Source: Candidatus Wallbacteria bacterium
Lineage (GTDB): Bacteria; Muiribacteriota; UBA6191; JACPRK01
DNA: 64,000 bases
Assembly: GCA_016213845.1 (NCBI GenBank)
Contig: JACQZN010000071.1
Coordinates: 116,047 to 180,046, forward strand
Direction of reading: 5' to 3'
The notes under the pieces are model-generated. The model saw only the letters and a list, made by a program, of their open reading frames with translations, did not search any database and had not been told where the DNA came from. Below are positions 25,925 through 34,833 of the stretch, one piece after another (position 1 is the first letter of the stretch; each line of letters begins with the position of its first letter). Made by a program: the position numbers and the translations under genes.

Positions 25925-26653
25925 ATGGGGACGATCTGGAACGGCCACGGCGGCTATCGCCAGCTCGCGGTGGCGGTGGCGGCTCTGGTGCTGTTCGCGG
26001 GTGGCGGCGCGGCAGAGAGCTACCGGGTGCAGCTCGGCGACTTGCCGCCGGCGTACATACCGGACGCCTGGTCGTACTCGGCCCAGATCGAGATCGATCC
26101 GCCACCGGTGAAGTCGCGCGCGGTGATCCCTTCGCCGAAGGACCCCGGCAAGTTCGCCAGTCCCAGGTTCCGGGGCGGACGGGAGGCCGGTGCGGTGAAG
26201 CTGATGCCGCCGGCGAAACCTCAGGCCCCGCGCAGCCAGGTCGTCCCGGACGTCTACCTGGAGCCGACCAAGGACCGGCCGACGAAAGACTTCCTGGCGC
26301 AGATTTCCAAGGCCTACCGGGTGACGAAGCCGGCCGAGCAGCAAGCGGTCTGGAAGTGGTACCAGGCAGAGCCTGCCACGCTCAAGGAGACCGAGCGCCT
26401 CGAGAACGCGTTCATCCGCTACACGATGGCCGAGCCCGCCCCCGATCGCGCGCTGCGCGTGGAGGCGACCGAGGGCACTGTGAAGTCCGAGTTTCCCTTG
26501 ATGATGCGCCAGACGCCGTTCGGCGCGAAGAGCGAGGAGCTGCGCAACGGCTCCAAGTTCAAGATCCTGCCTCCGCCCGACGGCGCCTGGTACCGCGTCG
26601 AGACACCGCAGGGCATCGGCTGGGTCTGCGGACTCTGGGTCGAGGCGAAGTGA
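25925..26653 (+). CDS. Exported protein with C-terminal SH3-like domain
   Basis: 242 residues. An N-terminal hydrophobic signal segment (LAVAVAALVLFAGGGAAES) is followed by a Pro-rich middle. A C-terminal bacterial SH3-like fold (about 175-242) ends in SKFKILPPPDGAWYRVETPQGIGWVCGLWVEAK. Bacterial SH3 domains often bind peptidoglycan. It heads the pseudopilin unit: its TGA overlaps the GTG of the next gene. A TAGGAT box ends 9 nt before the ATG, suggesting a very short leader. Confidence 0.75.
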   Translation: MGTIWNGHGGYRQLAVAVAALVLFAGGGAAESYRVQLGDLPPAYIPDAWSYSAQIEIDPPPVKSRAVIPSPKDPGKFASPRFRGGREAGAVKLMPPAKPQAPRSQVVPDVYLEPTKDRPTKDFLAQISKAYRVTKPAEQQAVWKWYQAEPATLKETERLENAFIRYTMAEPAPDRALRVEATEGTVKSEFPLMMRQTPFGAKSEELRNGSKFKILPPPDGAWYRVETPQGIGWVCGLWVEAK

Positions 26654-28851
26654 GCGCCCCAGCCGCATCCGCTGCGGGCGCCCTTCGCAAAGCGCCGGGG
26701 GCGCGCGGCCGCCGCGGGTTCAACCTGGTGGCGCTGGTGCTCTTGCTGATGGTGCTGGGCGGGGCGATGCTCTTCATCTCGCGGCTGGCTCGCCAGGCGG
26801 GTGTTACCGGCTACTGGTACCTGGACGCCCAGCAGGCCAGCAACATCGCCGACGCGGCGCTGAAGAGCGCGCTGCTGGAGCTGAGGCAGGCCAACAGCCG
26901 GGCGCTGGCCCAGGCAGCGCCGCGCAACTCGGCCGTGCTGACCGCGATCTACGACGCAATGACCGGGGCGACTTCCGACGACGGCCCGTTCAGCCTGATG
27001 ACGGGCGAGGACCCGGCCACGCTGCCGCCTGCCGTCGCCGACCAGATTTCGGGGCTGGCGGACTTCGCGCCGCAGCTGGAGGTGACGGTGCGGCTGCTGG
27101 ACGCACAGCCGCTCTGGGACGGCCTTCTGGAGGGAATTCCGGCGATGGCGGCCGAGAAACGCGGAGCGGTCCAGGTGCTCAGCAAGGCTTCGCTCAAGCG
27201 CAAGACGGGCGTGCGCGTGGCGCGGACGATCCTGGTCGAGAAAGAGTTCAAGGTGGTCAACGTGCTCCCCGCGGTACTGGGGCGGTTTGCGCTCTTCGTA
27301 CAGACGGGGGACGGCCAGGACCCCAACTGCATCGACGTGCAGTTCGACCCGTCCACGGGCGACGGCCGTCCGGGGGGCGGCGGTCATCCGCTGCGGGTCC
27401 TCTCGCCCGTGACGGCGCCGTTCGTCGCCTCGCAGCGGCTCGACCGCGCTTCGCTCGTCTCCGGCGGCGCGGCTCCGAAGTTCCTGGACGCCCAGGGCTG
27501 GGTCTACCTGGGCGGCGGCGATACGGCGACTCCCTGGAAGCTCCGGCTGGCCCACGGCTATGGCGAGGGGGGCGAATCGCCGATGCTCCCGGGCTACCGC
27601 TACCGGGCCCTCTTCGGCGAGAGCGCGCTGGCCGACGAGCAGTTCCTGGGCCGATTCAAGGCCGCCCTGGACGCCCTGGGCAACTGCTCCATCGAGTTCG
27701 TGCAGCCGGCCGACGGTCTCTACCATTTCCATCACGGCTTCGCGTCCAACTACGAGCTGATCGGGCTGGAGCCGCCGCTCTTCGCCACCGTCCAGGCCAG
27801 TGGCGGCACGCGCGTGAAGCCCGAGCTGGGCGCCGGCGAGGTCTCGTGCCTGAGGCTCCTGGGCACGGCGCCCGAGGTGTCGCCGACCGTGGTCTTCGGC
27901 CCCGTGTCGCGCGTCTATGCGCGCCGCGCAGCGCTCCAGGGTACGCTCCAGCCGGGGCCGACGTGCCCGACCCCGGGCCAGCTCGCGTTCACGCTCTTCC
28001 GGCTTCCCGAGCACGCTCCCGGCGTCCGCGGACTCCTCACTGCAGCGTTCGAGTCCGAGGCTGCCTACGATCGCTACGGCACGTCCGCCGTGGAAGAGCC
28101 GTACGCCCAGTCGCTCAACGTGCTGCTGGACCCCAGGGGCGCCGGGGAGTACAGCTCGATGGGCGTCCTGAACCGGACGACCGAGAGTCCACCCTCGGCC
28201 TCCTACTCCTCCGACCTGCTCCCGTGGCTGGGCGCGCTGCCCGCCGCGGACGGCCTGGCGCCGGACACTCTGCAGCGGCTCTGGGACGCGGAGCTCGCCG
28301 TGCCGACCTTCTTCGAGGGCAACCTGGCCCGAGGTATCCCCGCCTTCCTGACGGCCCTGCGCGAGCGCATGGCGTTCAGGTTGACACCTGAGGCCGCCGG
28401 CAATCGCCTCTTCGAGGGCACGGCCCTGAAGCTGCCGGGCATCGTTCTGGTGGAGCAATCAGAGCCTTTCAGTCTTGGACCCGTCGACCAGGTCCTCTCG
28501 GGCGGCATCCTCGCCAGCCGCGGACCGATGCGCATCCGCGGCAACATCCGCCGCGGCGCCGAGCCGCTCACCCTGGTCAGCCTCGAGGGCGACCTCACCA
28601 TCGAGCCCGGCGTCTCCACCGTCGAGGCCTACCTGATCGCAGCACAGGGCAAGGTGCGGTTCCCGGCGGGCGAAGTGACGATCGCGGGCGGCATCGCCTG
28701 CAGGGAGCTCGACATCCAGGGACTGCGCACCAACTCCGCGCCGCCGACCATCCGCTACACCCGCGACATGGACCCCACCGGCCCCGGGGCCAGCACGGCC
28801 TTGCGCACCTTCTACGGCAACGAGGACCGGATCAGCGTCGCCGGGGAGTGA
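26650..28851 (+). CDS. PilX-like large pilus-assembly/pseudopilin-associated protein
   Basis: 733 residues. A basic N-terminus (RRGFNLVALVLLLMVLGGAMLF) resembles a type IV pilin or PilX signal, with hydrophobic residues after GF, and the following helix (QQASNIADAALKSALLEL) is PilX/GspK-like. A long periplasmic part follows. The C-terminus (about 620-710) has short regular beta strands suggesting a beta-helix (GGILASRGPMRIRGNIRRGA, then LTIEPGVSTVEAYLIAAQGK). The start GTG overlaps the upstream stop (GTGA). The next two genes encode prepilin-like proteins, so it is probably the large minor-pilin component. No assembly ATPase or secretin is nearby. Confidence 0.75.
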   Translation: MSAPAASAAGALRKAPGARGRRGFNLVALVLLLMVLGGAMLFISRLARQAGVTGYWYLDAQQASNIADAALKSALLELRQANSRALAQAAPRNSAVLTAIYDAMTGATSDDGPFSLMTGEDPATLPPAVADQISGLADFAPQLEVTVRLLDAQPLWDGLLEGIPAMAAEKRGAVQVLSKASLKRKTGVRVARTILVEKEFKVVNVLPAVLGRFALFVQTGDGQDPNCIDVQFDPSTGDGRPGGGGHPLRVLSPVTAPFVASQRLDRASLVSGGAAPKFLDAQGWVYLGGGDTATPWKLRLAHGYGEGGESPMLPGYRYRALFGESALADEQFLGRFKAALDALGNCSIEFVQPADGLYHFHHGFASNYELIGLEPPLFATVQASGGTRVKPELGAGEVSCLRLLGTAPEVSPTVVFGPVSRVYARRAALQGTLQPGPTCPTPGQLAFTLFRLPEHAPGVRGLLTAAFESEAAYDRYGTSAVEEPYAQSLNVLLDPRGAGEYSSMGVLNRTTESPPSASYSSDLLPWLGALPAADGLAPDTLQRLWDAELAVPTFFEGNLARGIPAFLTALRERMAFRLTPEAAGNRLFEGTALKLPGIVLVEQSEPFSLGPVDQVLSGGILASRGPMRIRGNIRRGAEPLTLVSLEGDLTIEPGVSTVEAYLIAAQGKVRFPAGEVTIAGGIACRELDIQGLRTNSAPPTIRYTRDMDPTGPGASTALRTFYGNEDRISVAGE

Positions 28852-28856
28852 CGACG

Positions 28857-29306
28857 ATGAGCCCAGGACCAGTACAGCCACGCGGTCGCCGGCCCGGTTT
28901 CACGCTGATCGAGGTCCTGGTCGCGATGCTGGTCGGCTCGGCTCTGATGTACTTGGGCTATCAGGCGCTGGTGGTCCTGGCGCGGGGCGAGAAGATGACC
29001 GACCGGGAGTCCGCCCGCGCCATCGTCCAGGCGCGCACGATGGAGTACCTGACACGCGACCTTCGCTCCTCGGTGGCCGTAACCGACCTGGCCACGGGCC
29101 ATTTCCGTATCACGCGCTACGTGCCGATTGACGGTCGGCTGCAGACACGGACGGTCGAGTGGCAGGTGCACGACGGCCGCCGCGTCACGCGCCAGCAGGA
29201 GGGTGAGCCGGTGCAGGAGTTCAACTTCACCGGCCTGCTCGAACCGAACAGCCCGGCGCTGGCGCTGAAGATGGAGCGGACCACCGACACCGTGTTCACC
29301 TACTGA
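28857..29306 (+). CDS. Prepilin-like protein (PilW/GspJ-type)
   Basis: 149 residues. It carries a canonical prepilin peptidase site, RRPGFTLIEVLVAML: cleavage after Gly, methylated Phe, and Glu at +5. The hydrophobic stalk helix follows, then a soluble head (ESARAIVQARTMEYLTRDLRSS, then TVEWQVHDGRRVTRQQ). This resembles PilW/GspJ minor pseudopilins. I chose the ATG at 28857, with GGGGAG about 9 nt upstream. A GTG at 28848 that overlaps the pilX-like stop is an alternative. Confidence 0.8.
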   Translation: MSPGPVQPRGRRPGFTLIEVLVAMLVGSALMYLGYQALVVLARGEKMTDRESARAIVQARTMEYLTRDLRSSVAVTDLATGHFRITRYVPIDGRLQTRTVEWQVHDGRRVTRQQEGEPVQEFNFTGLLEPNSPALALKMERTTDTVFTY

Positions 29307-29335
29307 GCCGCCGGTCGGCGAGGTATGCTGCAAGC

Positions 29336-29830
29336 GTGAGTGCTGCGGCAGTCAGGCTGGCCGTTTCCGGTGTCCGGGCGAGGGGCTTTTCGCTCATCGA
29401 GGTCGTCATCGGGGTCGGAATCTTCGCCGCGGCGCTGGTGCCGATGATGGACCTGGTCACCTCCAGCACGCGGATGAGCGTTTCGGCCGGCCGGATGCTG
29501 GAAGCCACGCTGCACGGGCAGACGTTGCTGCAGGCTCTGGCCGAGCTGGAGCCTGCCGAGTTTCCTCCTGTGGCGACCGGGGACGAGACGGTCGTGCTGC
29601 AGGATGGGGCGCCTGCCGCTCCCGGGCAGGGGCCGCGCTGGCAGGCGCTGGCCGCCTACTATGCGAGACCGACTTCGTTCGCGATGCAGCGCCGCGCTCT
29701 GGCGAGAAGGCTTGCGGGCGGAGAGCTGGCGGTCCGGGTGGAGATCGTCTGGACCTCGACGCCGGGCGAGGCCGACCGGACCCAAACGGTCTCGCTCCAG
29801 ACGCTGTCGACGCCGCGGAACTGGGACTGA
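29336..29830 (+). CDS. Prepilin-like protein (PilV/GspI-type)
   Basis: 164 residues. The processing site RARGFSLIEVVIGVGIFAAAL has Gly, Phe and Glu+5 as in type IV prepilins. A small head follows (LHGQTLLQALAELEP and VRVEIVWTS), similar in size and order to PilV/GspI minor pilins. The start is a GTG at 29336. TATGCT ends 6 nt before it and no SD is visible, so this gene may also be read as a leaderless message. It follows the PilW-like gene by 29 bp. Confidence 0.78.
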   Translation: MSAAAVRLAVSGVRARGFSLIEVVIGVGIFAAALVPMMDLVTSSTRMSVSAGRMLEATLHGQTLLQALAELEPAEFPPVATGDETVVLQDGAPAAPGQGPRWQALAAYYARPTSFAMQRRALARRLAGGELAVRVEIVWTSTPGEADRTQTVSLQTLSTPRNWD

Positions 29831-29845
29831 CGCGAGCTCCCGGCC

Positions 29846-30349
29846 ATGACGACAGGCAGCGTTCCCGAGGGCCGGCCGTCGAGCCCGCGCATCTCGCGGG
29901 CCGTGCCGCGGGCCCGATCCTCCGCCAGGCTGGTGGCTGCGAGCCCGCCGCCCCCCGAGCCGCGGCTGTCGACGCGGGCCCTGCTGGGGCTTGCGGCCGG
30001 TGCGCTGGCCGCCTTGGTGCTCGTGGCCTGTCTGTTTCTGCGACCCGGCGCGAAGGCGCCTGCAGCGCTTGCCAAACCGCCGCCGCGGACCGTTGCCGCC
30101 CGCGATCCCGAGGCGCCGCGGCGCTACCGGGGCACGGTCGGAGTGCTGGCCGAGGACGGGCGCGGTTTCAGGTTGACCACGTCCGCAGGCGCCGCGGACG
30201 TCCGCTTCAAGGAGCCGCTGGCGCTCGAGCTGAGGGCCGGCCAGCTGGTCGACGTCGAAGGGCGAATGGAGGGTCCCGAGCCCGAGCCCGGAGCGCCTCC
30301 CGGGCGATTGCGGGCCAGCCTGCTCAAAGTGCTTCCGGCCCGGCGGTGA
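29846..30349 (+). CDS. Single-pass membrane protein with small C-terminal beta domain
   Basis: 167 residues. A basic, Ser/Pro-rich N-terminus is followed by one membrane helix (about 43-67: LLGLAAGALAALVLVACLFL), a Pro/Ala linker and a C-terminal domain of about 60 residues (RYRGTVGVLAEDGRGFRL, then LALELRAGQLVDVEGRM). That domain looks like a small OB-type barrel. It is the last gene of the pseudopilin unit, 15 bp after the PilV-like gene. The family is not recognised. A CCGGCG/CGCCGG hairpin spans its stop and the 10-bp gap to the convergent ALDH gene. Confidence 0.6.
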   Translation: MTTGSVPEGRPSSPRISRAVPRARSSARLVAASPPPPEPRLSTRALLGLAAGALAALVLVACLFLRPGAKAPAALAKPPPRTVAARDPEAPRRYRGTVGVLAEDGRGFRLTTSAGAADVRFKEPLALELRAGQLVDVEGRMEGPEPEPGAPPGRLRASLLKVLPARR

Positions 30350-30359
30350 GCTCGCCGGC

Positions 30360-31850
30360 TCACTCGTAGAGACAGAGGATGTCGTCGGCGAGCTCGATGT
30401 AGACGTTCTTGACCTGTGTGTATTCGGACAGAGCGGCTCTTCCGAGGTCTTTGCCGTAGCCCGACTGCTTGTATCCGCCGAAGGGCGTGTAGGGGCCGAC
30501 CATGTTGTAGTTATTGATCCAGACAGTCCCGGCGCGCAGTCCCCGGGCCACTCGCAACGCGCGCTTCACGTCCCGCGTCCAGACGGCGCTGGCCAGGCCG
30601 TAGCAGGTGTCGTTGGCCAGCGCCAGCGCGTGCGGCTCGTCCCGGAAGCTCATCACCGCCACGACGGGGCCGAAGATCTCCTCGCGCGCGATCGTCATCT
30701 GGGGCGTCACGCCGGCGAAGACGGTCGGCTCGACGTAGTTGCCGCCGGCAAGCTCCGGGTCGATGGGCGCACGGCCACCCGTCAGCAGGCGGGCGCCGGC
30801 CTCGACGCCTTTCTGGACATAGCCGAGCACCCTGCGGCGGTGCTGGGGCGAGATGAGAGCGCCCATCCGCGTCTCCCAGGAAGTCGGGTGACCGACCGAG
30901 ATCTTGCGGGCGCGCTCCACGAGTCGCTCCAGGACGGTGTCGTGCACGGACTCCTGCACCAGAAGTCGCGAGCCGGCGCAGCACATTTCGCCCTGATTCA
31001 GGAAGATGCCGGTCATGGCGCCGCTCACGGCCTGGTCCAGGTCCGCGTCCTCGAAGATGATGTTGGGGCTCTTGCCGCCCAGCTCGAGCGTGATGCGCTT
31101 GAGGTTCCCGGCCGCCCGGCGCTGGACCTCGCGGCCGATGGCCGTGGAGCCGGTGAAGGAGATCTTGTCGACGCCGGCGTGCTCGGCCAGCGGCTGGCCG
31201 ACCTCCTCGCCGAAGCCGGTGACGACGTTGAAGACGCCTGCGGGGGCGCCCGCCTCGACGAAGATCCGGGCGACCTCGAGTGCCGTCACGCTGGTCAGCT
31301 CGGAGGGCTTGAACACGACCGTGTTGCCGGCCGCCAGCGCGGGCGCCGCCTTCCAGGCGACGAACATGAGCGGGAAGTTCCACGGTACGATGGCGCCGCA
31401 GACGCCGAGGGGCTCGCGCAAGGTGAAGTCGAGCACGTCGCCCGGCACGGGCAGCACCTCGCCGGCCGAGGCGCCGGAGACCTGGTCGGCGAAGAACTCG
31501 AACGTGTCCGCCGCGCTCGGCACGTCGATCATCGAGGACTCCGTGATTGGCTTTCCGCTGTCGAGCGATTCGAGCATCGCCAGCTCATCGCGCTTCTCGC
31601 GAATGCGCGAGGCGACCGCGCGCAAGAGCTCGGCGCGCGCGGGCCCGTTGCGCGGGTGGCCCCACTCCTCCTCCTCGAAGGCCCGGCGCGCCGCGGCCAC
31701 GGCCCGGTCGACGTCGTCGGCGCTGCCTCGAGCGATGCGCGCGATCGTCTCCCCGTCGCCCGGGCAGACGCTGTCGATGGTCTCGCCCCCCGCGGGCTCC
31801 TGCCACTCGCCGTCGATGAAGTGCTGGTACTGCCGGACTTCGTAGCTCAA
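30360..31850 (-). CDS. NAD(P)-dependent aldehyde dehydrogenase
   Basis: 496 residues, standard ALDH length. It oxidises an aldehyde to the acid. [21 protein letters not shown] is the cofactor entry block, the general-base Glu is in [13 protein letters not shown], and the nucleophilic Cys is in [23 protein letters not shown] and the C-terminal [15 protein letters not shown] are also present. The overall look is betaine/aminoaldehyde dehydrogenase-like, but the substrate cannot be fixed. The TTG start at 31850 is chosen because GAGGT lies 8 nt upstream and the length fits. A longer frame reaching 31943 would run into the divergent ygfZ start. Confidence 0.93.
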   Translation of the reverse strand: MSYEVRQYQHFIDGEWQEPAGGETIDSVCPGDGETIARIARGSADDVDRAVAAARRAFEEEEWGHPRNGPARAELLRAVASRIREKRDELAMLESLDSGKPITESSMIDVPSAADTFEFFADQVSGASAGEVLPVPGDVLDFTLREPLGVCGAIVPWNFPLMFVAWKAAPALAAGNTVVFKPSELTSVTALEVARIFVEAGAPAGVFNVVTGFGEEVGQPLAEHAGVDKISFTGSTAIGREVQRRAAGNLKRITLELGGKSPNIIFEDADLDQAVSGAMTGIFLNQGEMCCAGSRLLVQESVHDTVLERLVERARKISVGHPTSWETRMGALISPQHRRRVLGYVQKGVEAGARLLTGGRAPIDPELAGGNYVEPTVFAGVTPQMTIAREEIFGPVVAVMSFRDEPHALALANDTCYGLASAVWTRDVKRALRVARGLRAGTVWINNYNMVGPYTPFGGYKQSGYGKDLGRAALSEYTQVKNVYIELADDILCLYE

Positions 31851-31901
31851 CTGTTCACACCTCGCGACCCCGCGATTTTCACCCGTACGCGCCAGGCCGA
31901 A

Positions 31902-31930
31902 TTGTAGCAGAGGTGCGGACCTGCTAGGAT
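31902..31930 (+). promoter_or_regulatory. Promoter of ygfZ
   Basis: TTGTAG (31902-31907), a 17-bp spacer and TAGGAT (31925-31930). The start codon is only 11 nt after the -10 box, giving a leader of a few bases. Confidence 0.55.
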
Positions 31931-31941
31931 CGCCCGACATC

Positions 31942-33012
31942 ATGAGATCGCCGATCTACGCCCTGGAACACCAGCTCGCCGCCCGCTTCGTCGACTCCGG
32001 CGGCTGCGAGGTCCCGGCCAGCTTCCAGGACCCCGAGGGGGAGTACCGCGCGGTGCGGACCGATTGCGGCATGGCCGACCTTTGCCATCGCGGCAAGGTG
32101 TCGGTCGAGGGCCCCGACTGCAAGGCGTTCCTGCACGGGTTCGTGACGGCCGACATCAACGGGATGGCCGACGACGCCTCGGGCTACGCGGCGATCCTCA
32201 ACATCAAGGGCAAGATGATCGCCGACGCGCGTGTGCACCTTTCCGGCGGCCGGATCGTGCTGGACGTGGAGCCCGGGCTGGCCGGGGCGGTCACGACGCA
32301 CCTCGACAAGTACACGCTCGGCTTCCAATCAGAGGTAAAGGACCGTTCGGAGGAACTGGGGCATCTGGGCCTGTACGGCCCCGAAGCGCCGCGCGTGCTG
32401 GGCCGGTTCCTGGGCGAGGAGCTCGGGCCGCTGGAGCCCGGCGCTCTGCTGGCGTGCGACTTCGACGGCCAGCCGCTCTGGATCGCGGGCTCGGCGTTGA
32501 CCGGCGAGCATGGCTTCGACCTCGTGCTCCCCCGAGAGCTGACGCCAGCCCTCTGGACGGCGCTTCTGGAGCTCGGTACCGGCCTGCGTCCCGTCGGGCT
32601 GGACGCGCTCGAGATCTTGCGCGTCGAAGCCGGCGTGCCCCGGTTCGGGCCGGACATGGGCGAGGACACGATCCCGCTCGAGGCCAACCTCGACCACGCC
32701 ATCAGCTACACGAAAGGATGCTACCTGGGCCAGGAGACCATCGCCCGAGTGACTCACAGGGGGCACGTCAATCGTAAGCTCACCGGCCTGCTGCTCGAGC
32801 GCGGTGGGGTCGTCCGGGCCGGGACCAAGCTGATGGACGGGGACCGGGAGGCCGGCAGCTTGACCAGCGTCGTCGTCTCGCCCGCCCTGGGCCGACCCGT
32901 CGCACTCGGCTATGTCCGGCGCGAGCTCCTGGAGCCGGGCAAGAAGCTCACCCTGGAATCTGGCGGCGAGGCGACGGTTCACGGGCTGCCGTTCTACGGG
33001 AGTAGTCAGTAG
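31942..33012 (+). CDS. ygfZ: YgfZ/GcvT-family folate-binding protein
   Basis: 356 residues. YgfZ proteins use a folate to support repair or assembly of certain Fe-S enzymes. The diagnostic motif KGCYLGQE with its essential Cys is present near residue 258 ([16 protein letters not shown]). The GcvT-like N-terminal fold is seen ([23 protein letters not shown]). The C-terminal beta domain ends GLPFYGSSQ. The last codons (SSQ and stop) are AGTAGTCAGTAG, part of an AGTAGTC heptamer array, so the original C-terminus was probably altered. It fits the Fe-S theme of the SUF genes elsewhere in the window. Confidence 0.9.
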   Translation: MRSPIYALEHQLAARFVDSGGCEVPASFQDPEGEYRAVRTDCGMADLCHRGKVSVEGPDCKAFLHGFVTADINGMADDASGYAAILNIKGKMIADARVHLSGGRIVLDVEPGLAGAVTTHLDKYTLGFQSEVKDRSEELGHLGLYGPEAPRVLGRFLGEELGPLEPGALLACDFDGQPLWIAGSALTGEHGFDLVLPRELTPALWTALLELGTGLRPVGLDALEILRVEAGVPRFGPDMGEDTIPLEANLDHAISYTKGCYLGQETIARVTHRGHVNRKLTGLLLERGGVVRAGTKLMDGDREAGSLTSVVVSPALGRPVALGYVRRELLEPGKKLTLESGGEATVHGLPFYGSSQ

Positions 33013-33033
33013 ACAGTAGTCAGTAGTCAGTAG
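33001..33033. repeat. AGTAGTC heptamer array at the ygfZ 3' end
   Basis: Nearly five 7-bp units (AGTAGTC, AGTAGAC, AGTAGTC, AGTAGTC, AGTAG). The first units encode Ser-Ser-Gln-stop of ygfZ. Confidence 0.92.
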
Positions 33034-33152
33034 GGGGGCGCGGCTCGATGGGGGGGAACTGGCGCCCTCGCGCGTCCCCGCCCGCTAACTCGGCGGTCCT
33101 CGAGCCCGAAGGCGCGGCCCTGGCTCCTACTTCGGCACTGCATCCTAATGCC

Positions 33153-33172
33153 GACTATCTACTGACTACTCG
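33153..33172. repeat. GACTACT heptamer block at the trpF-Rieske 3' end
   Basis: This is the inverse copy of the array 120 bp away. On the minus strand it reads AGTAGTCAGTAG and likewise encodes Ser-Ser-Gln-stop. The two copies form a long-range inverted repeat between convergent genes. The GC-rich bases between them (33034-33152) show no gene. Confidence 0.9.
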
Positions 33173-34127
33173 TTCCGAGCTCCACGTAGACGTCGCTGCC
33201 GTCCACGGTGACGCGGTAGGTCCGGATGCTGACGTTGGGCACCAGAGTCGAGCGTCCGGTTTCGACGTCGAACTGCCAGCCGTGCCAGGGGCAGACGATG
33301 TTCTTGCCCATCTGGAAAGCGTCGGCCATCGGGCCGCCGCGGTGCGGGCAGGCAGCCTCGGTGGCGTAGAGCGTGCCATCGACGTTGTGGAGAGCGAGCT
33401 CGAGGGTGCCCGCGCGGACGAGCTTCCCGCGACCCGGGGTGAGCTCCGAAATGTCGGCCACTCGCACCCGGCCTGGCGCCGCCGTGGGTGGCGGCAGGTG
33501 GCACTCGCGCACGGCTCTCACGAACGCCTGGACCCGGGCAGGGTCCTTTCGGCCGGGCGCCAGCTCGACGCCGCCGCTCACGTCGACAGCAGCCGGCGCG
33601 ACGGCCCGGATCGCCTCGGCGACGTTTTCCGGTGTCAGGCCGCCGGCCAGCACCAGCGGCCTGCAGCTTGCGGCGATGCGGGCCAGGTTCCAGTCACAGA
33701 CGCGGCCGGAGCCGCCTGCGGGCCCGTCGACCAGGATGGAGACTTCCGGCGCAGCTTCTGCGAAGGCCTCGAGGTCGGCAAGGTCCTTCGCTTCGCATAG
33801 CCGCACGGCCTTCACGGCGGGCAGTCCGAGGGCCGCGACGAAGCAGGGCGATTCGTTGCCGTGCAGCTGCAGGTGCGTGAAGAGGCCGCTGGAGGCGATT
33901 TCGCGGGCCTCCGATTCCGAGGGATCGACCAGCACGGCCACTCGCGCGACGAAGGGTGGGAGCACCCCGACGATCTCGCGCGCCCGATCGAGCGTGACCT
34001 GGCGTTTGCTCTGGGCCAGCACGCAGCCAACGGCATCGGCGCCTGCGTCCGCCGACGCGCGCGCGTCCTCCGCGGTGGTGATCCCGCAGATCTTGACGCG
34101 GATGACGCGGGCGTCCGGGCGCGTCAT
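33159..34127 (-). CDS. trpF: Phosphoribosylanthranilate isomerase fused to a Rieske [2Fe-2S] domain
   Basis: 322 residues. Residues 1-210 are a TrpF TIM barrel: RVKICGITTAEDA carries the catalytic Cys, ILVDGPAGGSG the catalytic Asp, and LAGGLTPENV and VDVSGGVE the phosphate site. TrpF isomerises PRA to CdRP in tryptophan synthesis. Residues 220-322 are a complete Rieske ferredoxin domain with both ligand boxes, CPHRGG and CPWHGWQFD. The frame is continuous with no restart. TrpF enzymes need no redox cofactor, so the fusion is unusual. ATG at 34127 overlaps the MBL gene stop (ATGA). The C-terminal SSQ-stop comes from a heptamer repeat. Confidence 0.92.
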   Translation of the reverse strand: MTRPDARVIRVKICGITTAEDARASADAGADAVGCVLAQSKRQVTLDRAREIVGVLPPFVARVAVLVDPSESEAREIASSGLFTHLQLHGNESPCFVAALGLPAVKAVRLCEAKDLADLEAFAEAAPEVSILVDGPAGGSGRVCDWNLARIAASCRPLVLAGGLTPENVAEAIRAVAPAAVDVSGGVELAPGRKDPARVQAFVRAVRECHLPPPTAAPGRVRVADISELTPGRGKLVRAGTLELALHNVDGTLYATEAACPHRGGPMADAFQMGKNIVCPWHGWQFDVETGRSTLVPNVSIRTYRVTVDGSDVYVELGTSSQ

Positions 34128-34753
34128 CGGAGGAAAGGGTTCATCCGCTTTTCCTCGTCGATGGTGGTGGTTTCGCCGTGGCCGGGGATGACCAGCGTGT
34201 CGCCTGGGAGCACCAGAAGCTTCTTCTTGATCGACTGGATGATGTCGGGGAAGGAGCCGCCCCAGAGGTCGGTGCGGCCAATGCTCTGCTGAAAAAGCGT
34301 GTCACCGCTGAAGAGTACGGGGTCGGTGCCGTCGACCTTGAAGCAGAGGCTGCCGGGCGTGTGGCCTGGCGTGAACAGGATCTCACCGCCGACCTTGCCG
34401 ACGGCGACCGTGTCGCCCTGCTTCAGGTAGCGGTCGACCGCCAGCGGTTCATCGACTTGCCAGCCGAACATCGCGGCCTGCATCGCCAGGTTCTGGTAGA
34501 GCCACTCGTCGTCCTTGTGGAGCATGATCTCGGCGCCGGTGGCCAGCTTCAGTGCCCTGCTCCCCGAGACGTGGTCCAGGTGTGCATGCGTGTGGACAAG
34601 CGCCTTGACCGTGAGGCCCAGCTCTCGAACGCGCTCCAGAATCGTCGAAACGTCCTCTCCGGGATCGATCACGATCGCCTCGCGGGTCTCCTCGTCGCCA
34701 AGGATGCTGCAGTTACACTGAAACGCTCCGACCGGGAAGGTCTCCAGGATCAT
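34124..34753 (-). CDS. MBL-fold metallo-hydrolase (glyoxalase II-like)
   Basis: 209 residues. The zinc motif HTHAHLDHVSG is near residue 54. FTPGHTPGSLCF, the metal-bridging Asp in VLFSGDTLF, and the C-terminal VIPGHGETTTI follow. The short length and GRTDLWGG segment resemble the YcbL/glyoxalase II-like subgroup that hydrolyses thioesters such as S-lactoylglutathione; the substrate is not proven. It overlaps the trpF-Rieske gene by 4 bp, so the two are translated together. Confidence 0.88.
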   Translation of the reverse strand: MILETFPVGAFQCNCSILGDEETREAIVIDPGEDVSTILERVRELGLTVKALVHTHAHLDHVSGSRALKLATGAEIMLHKDDEWLYQNLAMQAAMFGWQVDEPLAVDRYLKQGDTVAVGKVGGEILFTPGHTPGSLCFKVDGTDPVLFSGDTLFQQSIGRTDLWGGSFPDIIQSIKKKLLVLPGDTLVIPGHGETTTIDEEKRMNPFLR

Positions 34754-34833
34754 GAAGGGGTTGCTCCCATCTCCCGCGAGCCCGGGGGCCGGCCGGCCCT
34801 GCCAGGCGATCGAGTGCGGAAGGAATCTCGCCG

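Noticed and set aside
25868..26668. A 266-codon minus-strand frame running through the palindrome
   Set aside because: It is antisense to the SH3-like gene; the residues at its end come from translating the palindrome, and it has no recognisable domain.
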